Shown one piece after another: positions 18,317-27,781 of a stretch of 64,000 nucleotides of DNA. Positions within the stretch are counted from its first letter, which is position 1; the number at the start of each line of letters is the position of its first letter. A program made the translations under genes and the position numbers. Source of the stretch: Taishania sp. (GTDB lineage: Bacteria; Bacteroidota; Bacteroidia; Flavobacteriales_D; Crocinitomicaceae); the NCBI GenBank assembly GCA_030150045.1, contig JASLGM010000031.1, forward strand, positions 5,438-69,437, read 5' to 3'. The notes beneath the pieces are model-generated. The model saw only the letters and a list, made by a program, of their open reading frames with translations. It searched no databases and was not told the origin of the DNA.

Positions 18317-19540
18317 TCAATTTGATTTATTAACTATAATCTTTGCAAATTTAACATACTCTATGAAATCCTTGGAGTGTCCCTCCATAAATAAATTGTC
18401 ATTGGACAGTTCACTTGCAACATAGTTAGGTCCTTTTTCATGCCCTAAACGAACGACCACCCATTTTTTTTGTGGAGAAACAATAATATATTGCCCTAAA
18501 ATTCCTCTAAAATAAAGTAATCGATCTTCTTTATCCTCTAAAGTCCATAATTGTAGACCATATAGATTATTACTATTCCCTGATTTTTTTATTTTCGACG
18601 CTTTAGATGAACTCATTTCATTAATATACCAAGATGGAACAATACTCTTTCCTTTATATACACCGCTATTGGCTAATAAAATACCTAGTTTTAAAAAGTC
18701 TTTAGGTGTTGCATACAAACAGCAATATGCTTTCTCTTCAAAATCACTTTCATCAGTGCTCCAAAATGCAGTACCGGACATTTCCATAGGCGTCCATATT
18801 TTCTCATTTACTAAATCACTTAGTCCTTTCTTATAGACATATTTTAACAACATTGCTAGAATTTGTGTATTTCCACTTTGATAATTATAATATACACCAG
18901 GTTTCTCAACTACCACAACTTTTTCCATCAATTGATTTATGGAATTACCATAATAAGCCGCTGCATTATTCGAAAAAGGATTTCCACCTGACTCTGTCCA
19001 ATTCAACCCCGAAGCCATTTGAAGCACCTCTCTTATTGAAGGTTTATATTTTCCATTTGTATTCCAATGGCTTAGATAATCTTGAATAGGATCATCAAGG
19101 CTGTGAATCCTTTTTTCTTCAATAGCTATTCCTATTAACAAAGAGATGACCGTTTTTGCCATCGAGAAGGAATTAGAAATTTGTTTAGATGAATAACCTC
19201 TAAAGTACTCTTCAAATAATATTGAATCGTTGACTGCAACTAAAAAGGCAATTGTTTTAGTCTCATCTACATATTTTTGAAACCCATCAATTTGATCCTT
19301 ATGCACTTGAACAGGATAATAGGGCACCATAGTTTTTTGAATGGGGTCTATTTTTTTGAATGGACTTATTTGCAGATCAAAGATATCAGGCCCCTTTTGC
19401 CCTCTTAAAAAAGAACTATTGATTGCATGTGGAAGATATGGGAATTGAAATAATAGTAATCCTATTGATAGGGTCATGAACAACACTATAATAAAAAGAC
19501 CATAATTTATTTTTTTTGATTTGAATCTATTTGTCTTCAT
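18317..19540 (-). CDS. membrane-anchored serine hydrolase (class C beta-lactamase/PBP family)
   Basis: A 407-residue protein with one N-terminal membrane segment (residues 13-32) followed by a beta-lactamase-fold domain outside the cytoplasm. The nucleophile motif SxxK is Ser126-Met-Ala-Lys129 (SMAK), and the second motif YxS is Tyr220-Gln-Ser222. The later LRLGHEKG segment is in the place of the KTG/HxG box. Family members include esterases and D-amino-acid or peptidoglycan-related hydrolases; the substrate cannot be assigned and true beta-lactamase activity is not implied. It overlaps lipB by 14 bases. Confidence 0.87.
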   Translation of the reverse strand: MKTNRFKSKKINYGLFIIVLFMTLSIGLLLFQFPYLPHAINSSFLRGQKGPDIFDLQISPFKKIDPIQKTMVPYYPVQVHKDQIDGFQKYVDETKTIAFLVAVNDSILFEEYFRGYSSKQISNSFSMAKTVISLLIGIAIEEKRIHSLDDPIQDYLSHWNTNGKYKPSIREVLQMASGLNWTESGGNPFSNNAAAYYGNSINQLMEKVVVVEKPGVYYNYQSGNTQILAMLLKYVYKKGLSDLVNEKIWTPMEMSGTAFWSTDESDFEEKAYCCLYATPKDFLKLGILLANSGVYKGKSIVPSWYINEMSSSKASKIKKSGNSNNLYGLQLWTLEDKEDRLLYFRGILGQYIIVSPQKKWVVVRLGHEKGPNYVASELSNDNLFMEGHSKDFIEYVKFAKIIVNKSN

Positions 19541-20228
19541 AATTAAAAGAAAAAACTTCTGAGAGCTTTTCTTTTAACACTTTCTTCACTTCTAACATAT
19601 CCACCTCTCTACCAAGCTCTTTCTTCATTGAAGTTACAGCTTTATCTTCAATTCCACAAGGAATAATATGTGAAAAATAATCTAAATCAGAATTAACATT
19701 GAATCCAATACCATGCATTGTGACCCATCTAGAGCTTTTAACTCCCATTGCACAGATTTTTCGAGCTTTAATAGTATCTGATTCTAACCATACACCTGTC
19801 ATTCCATCAAGCCTTCCTGCTTCTATACCAAAATCCTTCAAAGTCAAAATAACTGCTTCTTCTAAAGACCTCATGTATTTATGAATATCTGGAAAGAAAT
19901 GATCTAAATCAAATATTGGATAAGCAACTAATTGTCCTGGCCCATGATAAGTTATATCACCACCTCTGTTTATTTTATAAAATGAGGCATTTTGCTCTTT
20001 TAGTTTTTCGGTAGACAACAACAAATGTTCTTGAGCGCCACTTTTACCTAATGTAAACACGTGTGGGTGCTCACAAAAAAGCAAATAATTTTGAGTAGGA
20101 TCAGTGGTCTCTTCATTCCTCAAAGCAATTTTTCTTTGTATTGTTTCATGAAATAATTTTTCTTGGTAATCCCAAGCCTCTTTATAATCTATTAATCCTA
20201 AATCAGTATAATTTACTCTAGGTTTCAT
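19527..20228 (-). CDS. lipB: octanoyl-[acyl-carrier-protein]--protein octanoyltransferase
   Basis: Moves an octanoyl group from acyl carrier protein to lipoyl domains, the first step of lipoate assembly. The product serves pyruvate and 2-oxoglutarate dehydrogenases and the glycine cleavage H protein (gcvP is also in this window). The 233-residue protein has RGGDITYHGPGQLVAYPI, the lysine of RKICAMG (Lys157) and the nucleophile Cys191 in IIPCGI, so both catalytic residues are present. It overlaps the isomerase gene upstream by 4 bases. Confidence 0.97.
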   Translation of the reverse strand: MKPRVNYTDLGLIDYKEAWDYQEKLFHETIQRKIALRNEETTDPTQNYLLFCEHPHVFTLGKSGAQEHLLLSTEKLKEQNASFYKINRGGDITYHGPGQLVAYPIFDLDHFFPDIHKYMRSLEEAVILTLKDFGIEAGRLDGMTGVWLESDTIKARKICAMGVKSSRWVTMHGIGFNVNSDLDYFSHIIPCGIEDKAVTSMKKELGREVDMLEVKKVLKEKLSEVFSFNYEDK

Positions 20229-21214
20229 TCTTCTTTAAAATTTGCTAATTCCGCTTTCAAATGATCAATTACTCTAATTTCAATCGGATCGACATTTTTA
20301 TTAACTGAAAGATAAAATGAAGCCCAATCTATCAAATGAATTAAGAAAAAAGATTTTTCAATGATAGAGTTTCCTTTCGCTTTAATCACCTTAACCCCAG
20401 CTTTATCACCAATTATACCGAAAGTAATCTCAGCTCTTTTTTTATTTCTAGGAATAAGATCTAATGTATCAAAAAACACAGGAGCGAAACGCTTATCACC
20501 CCCTCCCCATCCAACAAGTTCGTTGTGATTCATTTCCGGAAGAACATGATACCAACAAAGAATTTTTGCATTTTCATTAAACTGCTGCTTTGCTCTTACT
20601 GCAACACCTTCATATTTAGCTGCTGAATAAAAAACAGGTGTTTTTTCACCAATAAATTCTGCTAAGTCCATAGCACTTTTGTGTATACCCTCTAATTCTT
20701 TGATGATTCTATCGTATCCATTTCGAACTTCAATCATACGCTCCGGATTCGCCATTCCTAATTTAACAAAAATATTGGTCACTTGAACAATCGAAAAAGC
20801 TAGTGCTGTACGAGGTGGATTACCTCCTGGTACCTTCACTACATCGAAGTTATGCTTAATACAAAAATCGTAAAGTAAACCTCCAGAACAAATTCCAATA
20901 ATTTGAGCTCCTTTCTTACGTGCTTGTTCTACACAGATTAAAGTCTCTTCAGTATTCCCTGAATAAGAACTTGCAATTACTAATGAACTCTCATTAATGA
21001 AAAATGGAGCTGTGTAATCATGATGCGAAATAATAGGGATTGTCAATTCATTTTGCAACCAAGTTCCAACCATTTTACCGCCAATTCCAGAACCTCCCAT
21101 ACCACAAATCACAACATTTGTAATTGGTCTCTTTAAGGGTGAGAAATGCGCATTATTTGCTATAGTAAGAGCCTCCAAGATATTGTCTGGGAAAGCAGTA
21201 ATTAATTTATCCAT
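20225..21214 (-). CDS. bifunctional phosphoglucose/phosphomannose isomerase-type SIS protein
   Basis: A 329-residue SIS-domain sugar isomerase. The N-terminus has VVICGMGGSGIGGKMVGTWL, followed by ASSYSGNTEETL (phosphosugar loop), GNPPRTALAFS and LPEMNHNELVGW. This arrangement matches the small bifunctional glucose-6-phosphate/mannose-6-phosphate isomerase family (TIGR02128) rather than the 550-residue classical Pgi. It probably links glycolysis with mannose-derived polysaccharide precursors. It begins the minus-strand group continuing into lipB, and is divergent from the thioesterase gene. Confidence 0.87.
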   Translation of the reverse strand: MDKLITAFPDNILEALTIANNAHFSPLKRPITNVVICGMGGSGIGGKMVGTWLQNELTIPIISHHDYTAPFFINESSLVIASSYSGNTEETLICVEQARKKGAQIIGICSGGLLYDFCIKHNFDVVKVPGGNPPRTALAFSIVQVTNIFVKLGMANPERMIEVRNGYDRIIKELEGIHKSAMDLAEFIGEKTPVFYSAAKYEGVAVRAKQQFNENAKILCWYHVLPEMNHNELVGWGGGDKRFAPVFFDTLDLIPRNKKRAEITFGIIGDKAGVKVIKAKGNSIIEKSFFLIHLIDWASFYLSVNKNVDPIEIRVIDHLKAELANFKEE

Positions 21215-21312
21215 GTAACAATTCGAAAACGTCTTGTAAAGATACTATAAATGAACATTGATAATGTGTCATAACACTATAAATTATAATTATTCTAAAA
21301 AAAAAACATGTT

Positions 21313-21345
21313 TTGATGGCTATAGAGAGAAAGTAAGTACTTTTG
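21313..21345 (+). promoter_or_regulatory. predicted promoter for the acyl-CoA thioesterase gene
   Basis: TTG at 21313-21315, a 22-base spacer and TACTTTTG at 21338-21345 fit the TTG-N17-23-TAnnTTTG pattern. The -7 box lies 19 bases before the ATG. Confidence 0.55.
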
Positions 21346-21364
21346 CAAAAACATTCCATACCCC

Positions 21365-21892
21365 ATGAAAGTAAATACCCCTCAACAAACATTAGCGATT
21401 ACAACAAAAATTGTTCTCCCTAACGACACCAATACTTTAGGAAACCTTTTTGGAGGTCAATTACTTGCTTGGATGGACGTTATTGCAAGCGTTTCCGCTC
21501 ATCGACATTGCAAACGTGTAGTTGTGACAGCGAGTGTGAATAACGTGTCATTTAATCAACCAATTGCACATGCTTCAATTGTAACGCTTGAAGCTAAGGT
21601 TTCAAGAGCCTTCAATTCGTCAATGGAAGTTTTTGTAGATGTTTACGTGGAAGACAATATTACAGGCACAAGAGTTAAGAGTAATGAAGCTATTTATACT
21701 TTTGTCGCCGTGGACCAACTAGGCTCACCTATTCAAGTGCCTGAACTTATACCTGAAACAGAAGTAGAAAAAGCTCGCTTTGATGCCGCTCTTCGAAGAA
21801 AAGAGTTAAGTTTGATTTTAGCAGGAAAAATGAGACCATCAGATGCAGTAAATCTGAAGAAACTTTTTATTGAAGATGAATTAAAAAAATAG
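21365..21892 (+). CDS. acyl-CoA thioesterase (hotdog fold)
   Basis: Hydrolyses acyl-CoA esters; a cytoplasmic enzyme of the BFIT/YciA-like hotdog family. The 175-residue protein has LGNLFGGQLLAWMDVIASVSAHRHC, containing the catalytic Asp and the Asn/Gly segment, followed by VVVTASVNNVSFNQPI and NEAIYTFVAVD, all typical of the family. Chain-length preference is unknown. It is a single plus-strand gene whose stop lies 2 bases from the convergent folA stop. Confidence 0.92.
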   Translation: MKVNTPQQTLAITTKIVLPNDTNTLGNLFGGQLLAWMDVIASVSAHRHCKRVVVTASVNNVSFNQPIAHASIVTLEAKVSRAFNSSMEVFVDVYVEDNITGTRVKSNEAIYTFVAVDQLGSPIQVPELIPETEVEKARFDAALRRKELSLILAGKMRPSDAVNLKKLFIEDELKK

Positions 21893-21894
21893 TT

Positions 21895-22401
21895 CTATTT
21901 CCAATATCTAATAATTGTAAAGGCGAATGAATTTTTTTCATCTGCCTTTTTTTCTGTAATTACTTCTGATGACCATTTCTTTATATCGAAAGTAGGGAAA
22001 AAAGTATCTGCTTTAAATGTATGATGAACGTGAGTAATAAACATTTCATTAATTACATCTTCTTTTAAAGCCCAATTATAAATCTCTCCGCCACCAATAA
22101 TATAACATTTTGCTCCTGGTTTTTCTATTTGTCCAAGACGAATGGCCTCAAATAAATCCGTAGTCAATAAAGCGCCAGGGCAAGGGTATTTTATATTTCT
22201 TGAAATAACAATGTTCAATCTTTTAGGTAGTGGTCTAAATCTACTGGGGATTGATTCATAGTTCTTTCGGCCCAGAATAACAACTTGATTAAGCGTAGTG
22301 TTTTTGAAAAACAACATATCTTCTGGAAGGTGCCACATTAAATCATTGTCCTTACCTATACCAAACTGTTCATCAACAGCAACGATCAAACTACATTTCA
22401 T
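21895..22401 (-). CDS. folA: dihydrofolate reductase
   Basis: Regenerates tetrahydrofolate from dihydrofolate with NADPH. The 168-residue protein shows IVAVDEQFGIGKDNDLMWHLPEDM, with the catalytic acid Glu27, then VVILGRKNYESIP and YIIGGGEIYNWAL. Length is normal. It overlaps the CapA-like gene by 4 bases and so belongs to a thyA-capA-like-folA unit; ThyA produces the dihydrofolate that FolA reduces. Confidence 0.97.
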   Translation of the reverse strand: MKCSLIVAVDEQFGIGKDNDLMWHLPEDMLFFKNTTLNQVVILGRKNYESIPSRFRPLPKRLNIVISRNIKYPCPGALLTTDLFEAIRLGQIEKPGAKCYIIGGGEIYNWALKEDVINEMFITHVHHTFKADTFFPTFDIKKWSSEVITEKKADEKNSFAFTIIRYWK

Positions 22402-23762
22402 TGTTCCAATTCTATTAATTGATTTCTGTTAACGAAAACAACTTTTAAATCTCCTTTTATTTTCATAGATTCCAAAAGAAACTTATTTTGTTGCGCTGCG
22501 GTTTTGTTGTCATTCATACCACATAGCCAAAAGGCTCTTCCATTTGCATCTACATAACGATGGGCATAGTCAAGATTTTCGCGCGCTATAAACTTATTAT
22601 ATTTAGTCAACTCTGTAATTTTCACAGAATAATAACCAGACAATAATAAATCTACAAAAGCATTAGCACTGTCTTTACTTTCTGTAACATCCCCTTTATT
22701 ATTTACGGAAAATAATTTTTTTGAATCAGTAATAAAAAGGTCCATAGCCTTTGCATCAACAGCCTGAATAAATGAAGAGTCCTTACTATAGTCATAAGAT
22801 GGTAAAATATAATAATGCTTAAACTCTCCTACTTGCTTTGTGTGTACATAAGCAAATCTATAATTCACCTTTTTTAGTTTAACACCAGTTTCTTCTTTTT
22901 CAATAGTTGTAAAAAGCATTAGACCTCCATTCTTGTAACGATCCCTTTGATTTGAAACAAAATTACCAAGAGAATATGCTGTTAACCTCTCTTTTCCATC
23001 AATTGTTTTTCGTTCAATAGGCTGTAATACATGCGGATGGCTGCCAATAATCATATCTACACCTTGCGCATAAACAAATTTCTCCCAATACTTTTGATAA
23101 GCACTAGGTAAGGATTGATATTCATTCCCCCAATGCATCAAACATATTATATAATCAGCGCTTTTCTTGGCCTTTTCAACGTCCTTACGAATTATTGCAC
23201 TATCGATATAGTTTATGAGCAAAGGCTCTTTCACAAACAATCCATTTGTTCCATATGTATAATTCAGAATAGCAACTCGCAGTCCTTTTTTCTCTATTAT
23301 TAATGGGTAATTCTTCTCTCTCTCTGCTTTATTTCTAAAAGTACCAGTATGTAGTATTTTCAAGCTATCTAACACATCTAAAGTTCTGATTACTCCTTTC
23401 GCTCCACCATCGCAAGAGTGATTATTTGCTGTAACCAACACATCAAACCCAGCCCTTTTTAAGGCAGAAGAAAGTTCATCAGGGGCTGAGAACTGTGGAT
23501 AACCCGAATATGGTTTACCCGCATGAGTCACCTCAAGGTTCGCTACTGAAATATCAGACTTTTCAATAAAAGGTTTAACAAATTGAAAAGAAGGATCATA
23601 TTCATAATGATCTAGCTTACTATTATACGCTCCCTTAATTTGAGGACCATGCTGCATTACATCACCTACAAAACTGATGTTTAATTGTTGTCCAAATAAT
23701 AATGGTGTAAGTAAAAGTAGGCTACACAGCAACTGGAGCCTTGATAGGTGGAAAAGGATCAT
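22398..23762 (-). CDS. exported CapA family (poly-gamma-glutamate capsule-type) metallophosphatase-like protein
   Basis: A 454-residue protein with an N-terminal signal peptide (LQLLCSLLLLTPLLFGQ) and a CapA/PgsA-type calcineurin-like domain. The domain shows SFVGDVMQHGP, VANLEVTHAG, TANNHSCDGG, LMHWGNEY and IIGSHPHVLQPIE, so the metal-binding residues look intact. In Bacillus, CapA homologues belong to capsule export; the role in Bacteroidota is not settled. The only fitting ATG gives a 41-base overlap with thyA, which is long for the region. A TTG at codon 11 would shorten the overlap but also the signal peptide. Confidence 0.85.
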   Translation of the reverse strand: MILFHLSRLQLLCSLLLLTPLLFGQQLNISFVGDVMQHGPQIKGAYNSKLDHYEYDPSFQFVKPFIEKSDISVANLEVTHAGKPYSGYPQFSAPDELSSALKRAGFDVLVTANNHSCDGGAKGVIRTLDVLDSLKILHTGTFRNKAEREKNYPLIIEKKGLRVAILNYTYGTNGLFVKEPLLINYIDSAIIRKDVEKAKKSADYIICLMHWGNEYQSLPSAYQKYWEKFVYAQGVDMIIGSHPHVLQPIERKTIDGKERLTAYSLGNFVSNQRDRYKNGGLMLFTTIEKEETGVKLKKVNYRFAYVHTKQVGEFKHYYILPSYDYSKDSSFIQAVDAKAMDLFITDSKKLFSVNNKGDVTESKDSANAFVDLLLSGYYSVKITELTKYNKFIARENLDYAHRYVDANGRAFWLCGMNDNKTAAQQNKFLLESMKIKGDLKVVFVNRNQLIELEQ

Positions 23763-24516
23763 AATTTATTAATTCAAAATCTTGAAAAGTAAATGCAAAT
23801 AAATCTTTTATTTCAGGATTAATTTTCATCTGAGGAAGAGGTTTGCATTCTCTCGACAACTGTAATTCCACCTGTTCCATATGGTTTGAATATATATGGA
23901 CATCTCCAAAAGAATGGATAAAATCTCCAAGTTCTAAATCGCATACTTGAGCAATCATCATTGTGAGGAGAGCATAAGATGCTATATTAAATGGCACACC
24001 TAAGAACGTGTCTGCTGACCTTTGATAAAGCTGACAAGACAATTTACCATCAGCGACATAAAATTGAAACAAAGAGTGGCAAGGTGGCAAAGCCATTTCG
24101 TCTACTAGTGCTGGATTCCAGGCTGAAACAATCAACCTTCTTGAATCAGGATTGTTCTTGATTTGATTTACAAGGTTTGTAATTTGATCAACCGAACCAC
24201 CTGAAGGTTTTGGCCAACTTCTCCATTGGTAACCATATACAGGTCCCAATTCCCCATTTTCATCTGCCCATTCGTCCCAAATAGAGACTCCATTATCTTT
24301 CAGGTATTGGATGTTTGTCTCACCTTTTAAAAACCATAACAGCTCATGAATAATCGAACGTAGATGCAATTTTTTTGTCGTCACACATGGAAATCCTTTA
24401 GACAAATCAAATCGCATTTGATACCCAAAAGTTGAAAGGGTTCCTGTCCCGGTTCTATCACCTTTTTGAACACCATTCTTTAATACGTGTTTTAATAAAT
24501 CGTGATATTGCTCCAT
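23722..24516 (-). CDS. thyA: thymidylate synthase
   Basis: Methylates dUMP to dTMP with methylene-tetrahydrofolate, yielding dihydrofolate. The 264-residue protein has the nucleophile Cys146 in LPPCHSLFQFYV, plus RTGTGTLSTFG and YQRSADTFLGVPFNIASYA. It ends IKAPVAV as in Escherichia coli, and length and residue numbering equal those of the E. coli enzyme. It is the first gene of the unit with the CapA-like gene and folA. Confidence 0.98.
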   Translation of the reverse strand: MEQYHDLLKHVLKNGVQKGDRTGTGTLSTFGYQMRFDLSKGFPCVTTKKLHLRSIIHELLWFLKGETNIQYLKDNGVSIWDEWADENGELGPVYGYQWRSWPKPSGGSVDQITNLVNQIKNNPDSRRLIVSAWNPALVDEMALPPCHSLFQFYVADGKLSCQLYQRSADTFLGVPFNIASYALLTMMIAQVCDLELGDFIHSFGDVHIYSNHMEQVELQLSRECKPLPQMKINPEIKDLFAFTFQDFELINYDPFPPIKAPVAV

Positions 24517-24578
24517 AATGTTTGTTTTTGATGAGCGAAAATAAGAAATTTCAATGAGATTCTTCCTATATTCACTTT

Positions 24579-24974
24579 ATGAAAAAAATGTTCGTTTGTC
24601 TTCTAATAATAATAAATACAAGCTTTTTGTTCTCACAAATCATTGAAAAGCCTTTAAAGAAAAGGCAATATGGCTATTATGAAGGTGCGATTCCTAATTA
24701 TATAATCAATGAAGGCAATATTCTTCTTGATGTAGAACCTGTTTCAATAAGAATCCATCTTTCTGCATCTAATCTATCATTGACAATTGGAGAATTCAAA
24801 CACGAAGGAGGTTATGATATTTTATATACTACAAAATCTTACTCTGTAATTGAGATTCAAAACCCACAACAAACCATTAAAGACCGCTACTTGATTTATT
24901 CAGATGGGAAGCAAATTTTAAAAGAAGGCATTCACCCTCAACCAAACAGTATATTAAATAAAATTAAGTCATAA
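24579..24974 (+). CDS. small exported protein, unknown function
   Basis: A 131-residue protein with a clear signal peptide (KKMFVCLLIIINTSFLFSQ) ending in the Ser-Gln context seen in other exported proteins of the window. The mature part has no recognised motif; it contains YGYYEGAIPNYIINEGNILLD and is fairly basic at the C-terminus. It is a single plus-strand gene between two minus-strand blocks and ends 6 bases from the convergent histidine kinase stop. Without homologues to compare, it stays hypothetical, though the signal peptide makes it likely to be real. Confidence 0.6.
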   Translation: MKKMFVCLLIIINTSFLFSQIIEKPLKKRQYGYYEGAIPNYIINEGNILLDVEPVSIRIHLSASNLSLTIGEFKHEGGYDILYTTKSYSVIEIQNPQQTIKDRYLIYSDGKQILKEGIHPQPNSILNKIKS

Positions 24975-24980
24975 TCGACC

Positions 24981-26324
24981 TTACTTTGTCAATGGAAAAC
25001 ATACTTTAACAGTAGTGCCCTTCCCAAAGCTACTTCTTATATCTATTTTCCCTCGATGCGCATTTACAATGATCTGAACATAATACAACCCCAACCCGAA
25101 ACCCTTGACATTATGTAAATTACCTGTAGAAACACGATAGAACTTATCAAATATTAGTTTTATGTCTTCTTTCTTTATACCAACACCCTGATCTGATATT
25201 TCTATACAAAATTGATTGTTTTCATTGAATGAACGTAGAGTAACAAAAGGAGCGTCCTTAGAATATTTCATTGCATTATCTATAAGGTTGTTTACGATAT
25301 TTGTAATGTGTATCGCATCCCCCTTGATCCTATCGTTTTGAGCTTGTAAATCAAAATTAAAAACAACATCATCATTTTCATGGATGAATAGGATTGTTTC
25401 GCATATTTCTTCTAGAATCTCATGCATTGACAATGTACTTATAGAGATTTCAATCTTCTCCATATCCATTTTTGCAATGTTTAATACCTTTTCAACCAGA
25501 TTTTGAAGTCTCAAATTTTCTTTATGAATAATACTTGCGTATTTCTGAACAGCTTCAATTTCTTTTACTGTTCCTCTTAACAACATTTCACTAGAAAGTC
25601 CTATAGTGGAAATAGGTGTTTTCAATTCATGTGTCATATTATTAATGAAATCATTTTTAACCTCTGCAATTCGCTTCTGCCTCAAAATCACAAAAATTGA
25701 ATAGCCAAAAAACATCAATGGCAAACCCAAAAAGAAAAGCATATACCACCTTCTAGAAAGTGTTTCACTTTCTATTTTACTAAGATCATCGCCAACAAAT
25801 GGAAAGTGAACTGTAAAATAATGCCCATCATTTGTCCATTTTAAATTCTCTAGTTCAAACCCTGTACGGGTTCTACCTTTTGATTCAAACGTTGCTTCTG
25901 GAGTAAATGTAATTAGATCTCCATAAGCAATGGAATCAGTAAAACAGTCATAAATTCCATACTGAAAATCTGTAGAGATATTTTGAGCATATAGCTCTCT
26001 TTTCAATAAATTTTCTAAATAAAAAGGATGAAGCTCCTCATTAATATCAACGATAAAATAATTTGCGGATACTTGTTTAACCGCCCCATACAAATCACTA
26101 TGGTCGCTGTGATCTTTTGAGATTTGTTGCAATACATTTCTTAAAGCGATATGTACTTGTTCAATGAAGTGCTTTTGATTCAGAACTTGCCTGTTATCTT
26201 GGATTTCAATTGCTTTCTGTTGTACCTCTAAAGACTTTTGTATCCACAAAACTTGTGTAAACAAAATACTCATTAATGAAACAATGCCTAGTACAATTGC
26301 GAATCGTATTGCTCCTGGTTTCAT
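24981..26324 (-). CDS. sensor histidine kinase with periplasmic domain
   Basis: A 447-residue membrane kinase: first membrane segment at residues 8-27, a periplasmic domain of about 165 residues, and a second segment at about 193-214. The HisKA box NNMTHELKTPIST has the acceptor His232, and the ATPase domain has NNLIDNAMKYS, SDQGVGIKKED and GFGLGLYYV. The segment STGNLHNVKGFGLGL is nearly the same as in the kinase at 32520-34127, so the two are paralogues. It starts one base after the rhodanese gene. No response regulator is adjacent; the one at 31832-32515 is the nearest candidate. Confidence 0.94.
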   Translation of the reverse strand: MKPGAIRFAIVLGIVSLMSILFTQVLWIQKSLEVQQKAIEIQDNRQVLNQKHFIEQVHIALRNVLQQISKDHSDHSDLYGAVKQVSANYFIVDINEELHPFYLENLLKRELYAQNISTDFQYGIYDCFTDSIAYGDLITFTPEATFESKGRTRTGFELENLKWTNDGHYFTVHFPFVGDDLSKIESETLSRRWYMLFFLGLPLMFFGYSIFVILRQKRIAEVKNDFINNMTHELKTPISTIGLSSEMLLRGTVKEIEAVQKYASIIHKENLRLQNLVEKVLNIAKMDMEKIEISISTLSMHEILEEICETILFIHENDDVVFNFDLQAQNDRIKGDAIHITNIVNNLIDNAMKYSKDAPFVTLRSFNENNQFCIEISDQGVGIKKEDIKLIFDKFYRVSTGNLHNVKGFGLGLYYVQIIVNAHRGKIDIRSSFGKGTTVKVCFPLTK

Positions 26325-26325
26325 A

Positions 26326-26643
26326 TTAATCTATCTGAATACTAGGGTCTATTTGATGGGACCAAGCAACAATACCACCTTCAAGATTTATCAAATTGTT
26401 GTAACCGTATTGTTGCTCTAAAAAATGAATGACATTAGCACTTCTCATTCCTGAGCGGCATTGAATTACCACTTCACCTTCTTTTGGGATCTCCGAATAT
26501 CTTTCTTGAATTTGACTCATTGGAATTAATATCCCTCCCATTTGAGCAGCATCAAATTCATGTTGTTCTCTTACATCAATCAAAACAATTCCACTATTGT
26601 TATCTTGCTTTTCTTTAAACTCCTTTACTGTAATAACTTTCAT
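26326..26643 (-). CDS. single-domain rhodanese-like protein
   Basis: The start is set at the ATG at 26643 (MKVITVKEF), giving 105 residues; the open frame upstream runs through a terminator hairpin. The rhodanese active-site loop is VIQCRSGMRSANVI, with the catalytic Cys62, and LIDVREQHEFD is the usual motif before it. The intact loop suggests sulfurtransferase activity (thiosulfate or persulfide donor), but the partner is unknown. It is followed after one base by a histidine kinase gene, so the two are co-transcribed. Confidence 0.9.
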   Translation of the reverse strand: MKVITVKEFKEKQDNNSGIVLIDVREQHEFDAAQMGGILIPMSQIQERYSEIPKEGEVVIQCRSGMRSANVIHFLEQQYGYNNLINLEGGIVAWSHQIDPSIQID

Positions 26644-26656
26644 GCTTTCTATATAT

Positions 26657-26690
26657 TGAAAAAAGAGCATCCTATTGAATGCTCTTTACA
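26657..26690 (-). terminator. intrinsic terminator after the ferredoxin-NADP reductase gene
   Basis: A perfect 9-bp stem (AAAGAGCAT with ATGCTCTTT) with an 8-base loop, 26662-26687, is followed on the minus strand by a T run. It separates the reductase gene from the rhodanese-kinase pair. Confidence 0.8.
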
Positions 26691-26700
26691 AATCATATTA

Positions 26701-27711
26701 TTAAAATCCTTGTACTCCATTTACAGTGGTATACTTAAGAATGTTTTTCTTTTCAGGATGTATTCTAGCAAATGCACTTTGAACCGCAAGTGTTCCTTCA
26801 TGAAAACCACATAAGATTAACTTCAGTTTTCCTGGATAATGGTTCACATCACCCACTGCAAATATACCTGGTGTGTTTGTTGAATAATCAGATGTATCAA
26901 CTTTAATTGCATTTTTTTCAATTTCTAATCCCCAATTTGCGATTGGTCCAAGGCTGGGTTTTAAACCAAATAAAGGAATAAAGTGATCTGTTGTTTCAAT
27001 AATCTCTCCATCTGACTTATGTGAAATAATCACACTTTCTAGACTTTCTGTCCCTTTCAAACCAATTACTTCTGCTTCTGTTATCAATTTAATTTTACCT
27101 TTCTCTGCTAAATCAAAAACTTTTTGAACGGAATCTAAATGCCCTCTAAAAGAGGATGACCTATGTACAAGAACAACTTCACTTGCAATTCCTTTATCGG
27201 CTAGATAAATTGACCAATCTAAAGCAGAGTCTCCTCCGCCGGCAATAACACACTTTTTCCCACGATAAAACTCAGGATCTTTTATTATGTATTCAACTCC
27301 CTTGTCTTCGAAATCAGTTAAATTATCAATAGGTGGTTTTCGAGGTTCAAAAACTCCTAAGCCTCCTGCAATAATAACATTTGGAGCGATATGTTTTGTC
27401 CCTTTATCAGTAGTAACAATAAATTTTTCGTCCTCCGTTTTTAGAATATCTACTGCTGCCTCTCCTAGTGTAAAACCAGGCTTGAATGGTGCAGCTTGTT
27501 CCATTAGATTATCAATTAAATCTCCTGCTAATATAGATGGGAAACCTGGTATATCATAAATAGGTTTCTTTGGGTAAATTTCTGAACATTGTCCCCCAGG
27601 CTGTGGAAGAGAATCAATCAAATGACATTTTAGTTTTAATAAACCTGCTTCGAAAATTGTGAATAGTCCAACAGGTCCAGCTCCTATAATGATGATATCT
27701 GTTTCTATCAT
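26701..27711 (-). CDS. ferredoxin--NADP(+) reductase, thioredoxin-reductase-like type
   Basis: A 336-residue flavoprotein. FAD binding is shown by IIIGAGPVGLFTIFEAG near the N-terminus and NTPGIFAVGDVNHYPGKLKL near the C-terminus. NADP binding is by CVIAGGGDSALDWSIYLADKG. The CxxC of thioredoxin reductase is absent, as in the YumC-type ferredoxin/flavodoxin-NADP reductases. It transfers electrons between NADPH and ferredoxin or flavodoxin; the partner is not in the window. It is 70 bases downstream of the O-antigen ligase-like gene's divergent-free upstream region and ends at a strong terminator. Confidence 0.9.
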   Translation of the reverse strand: MIETDIIIIGAGPVGLFTIFEAGLLKLKCHLIDSLPQPGGQCSEIYPKKPIYDIPGFPSILAGDLIDNLMEQAAPFKPGFTLGEAAVDILKTEDEKFIVTTDKGTKHIAPNVIIAGGLGVFEPRKPPIDNLTDFEDKGVEYIIKDPEFYRGKKCVIAGGGDSALDWSIYLADKGIASEVVLVHRSSSFRGHLDSVQKVFDLAEKGKIKLITEAEVIGLKGTESLESVIISHKSDGEIIETTDHFIPLFGLKPSLGPIANWGLEIEKNAIKVDTSDYSTNTPGIFAVGDVNHYPGKLKLILCGFHEGTLAVQSAFARIHPEKKNILKYTTVNGVQGF

Positions 27712-27781
27712 TTTTCTTGTTTGTAAAGTATACTACAAAGTTACAAAAACTTATCTGTTCTATTTTTTTATGCCTGCATTT

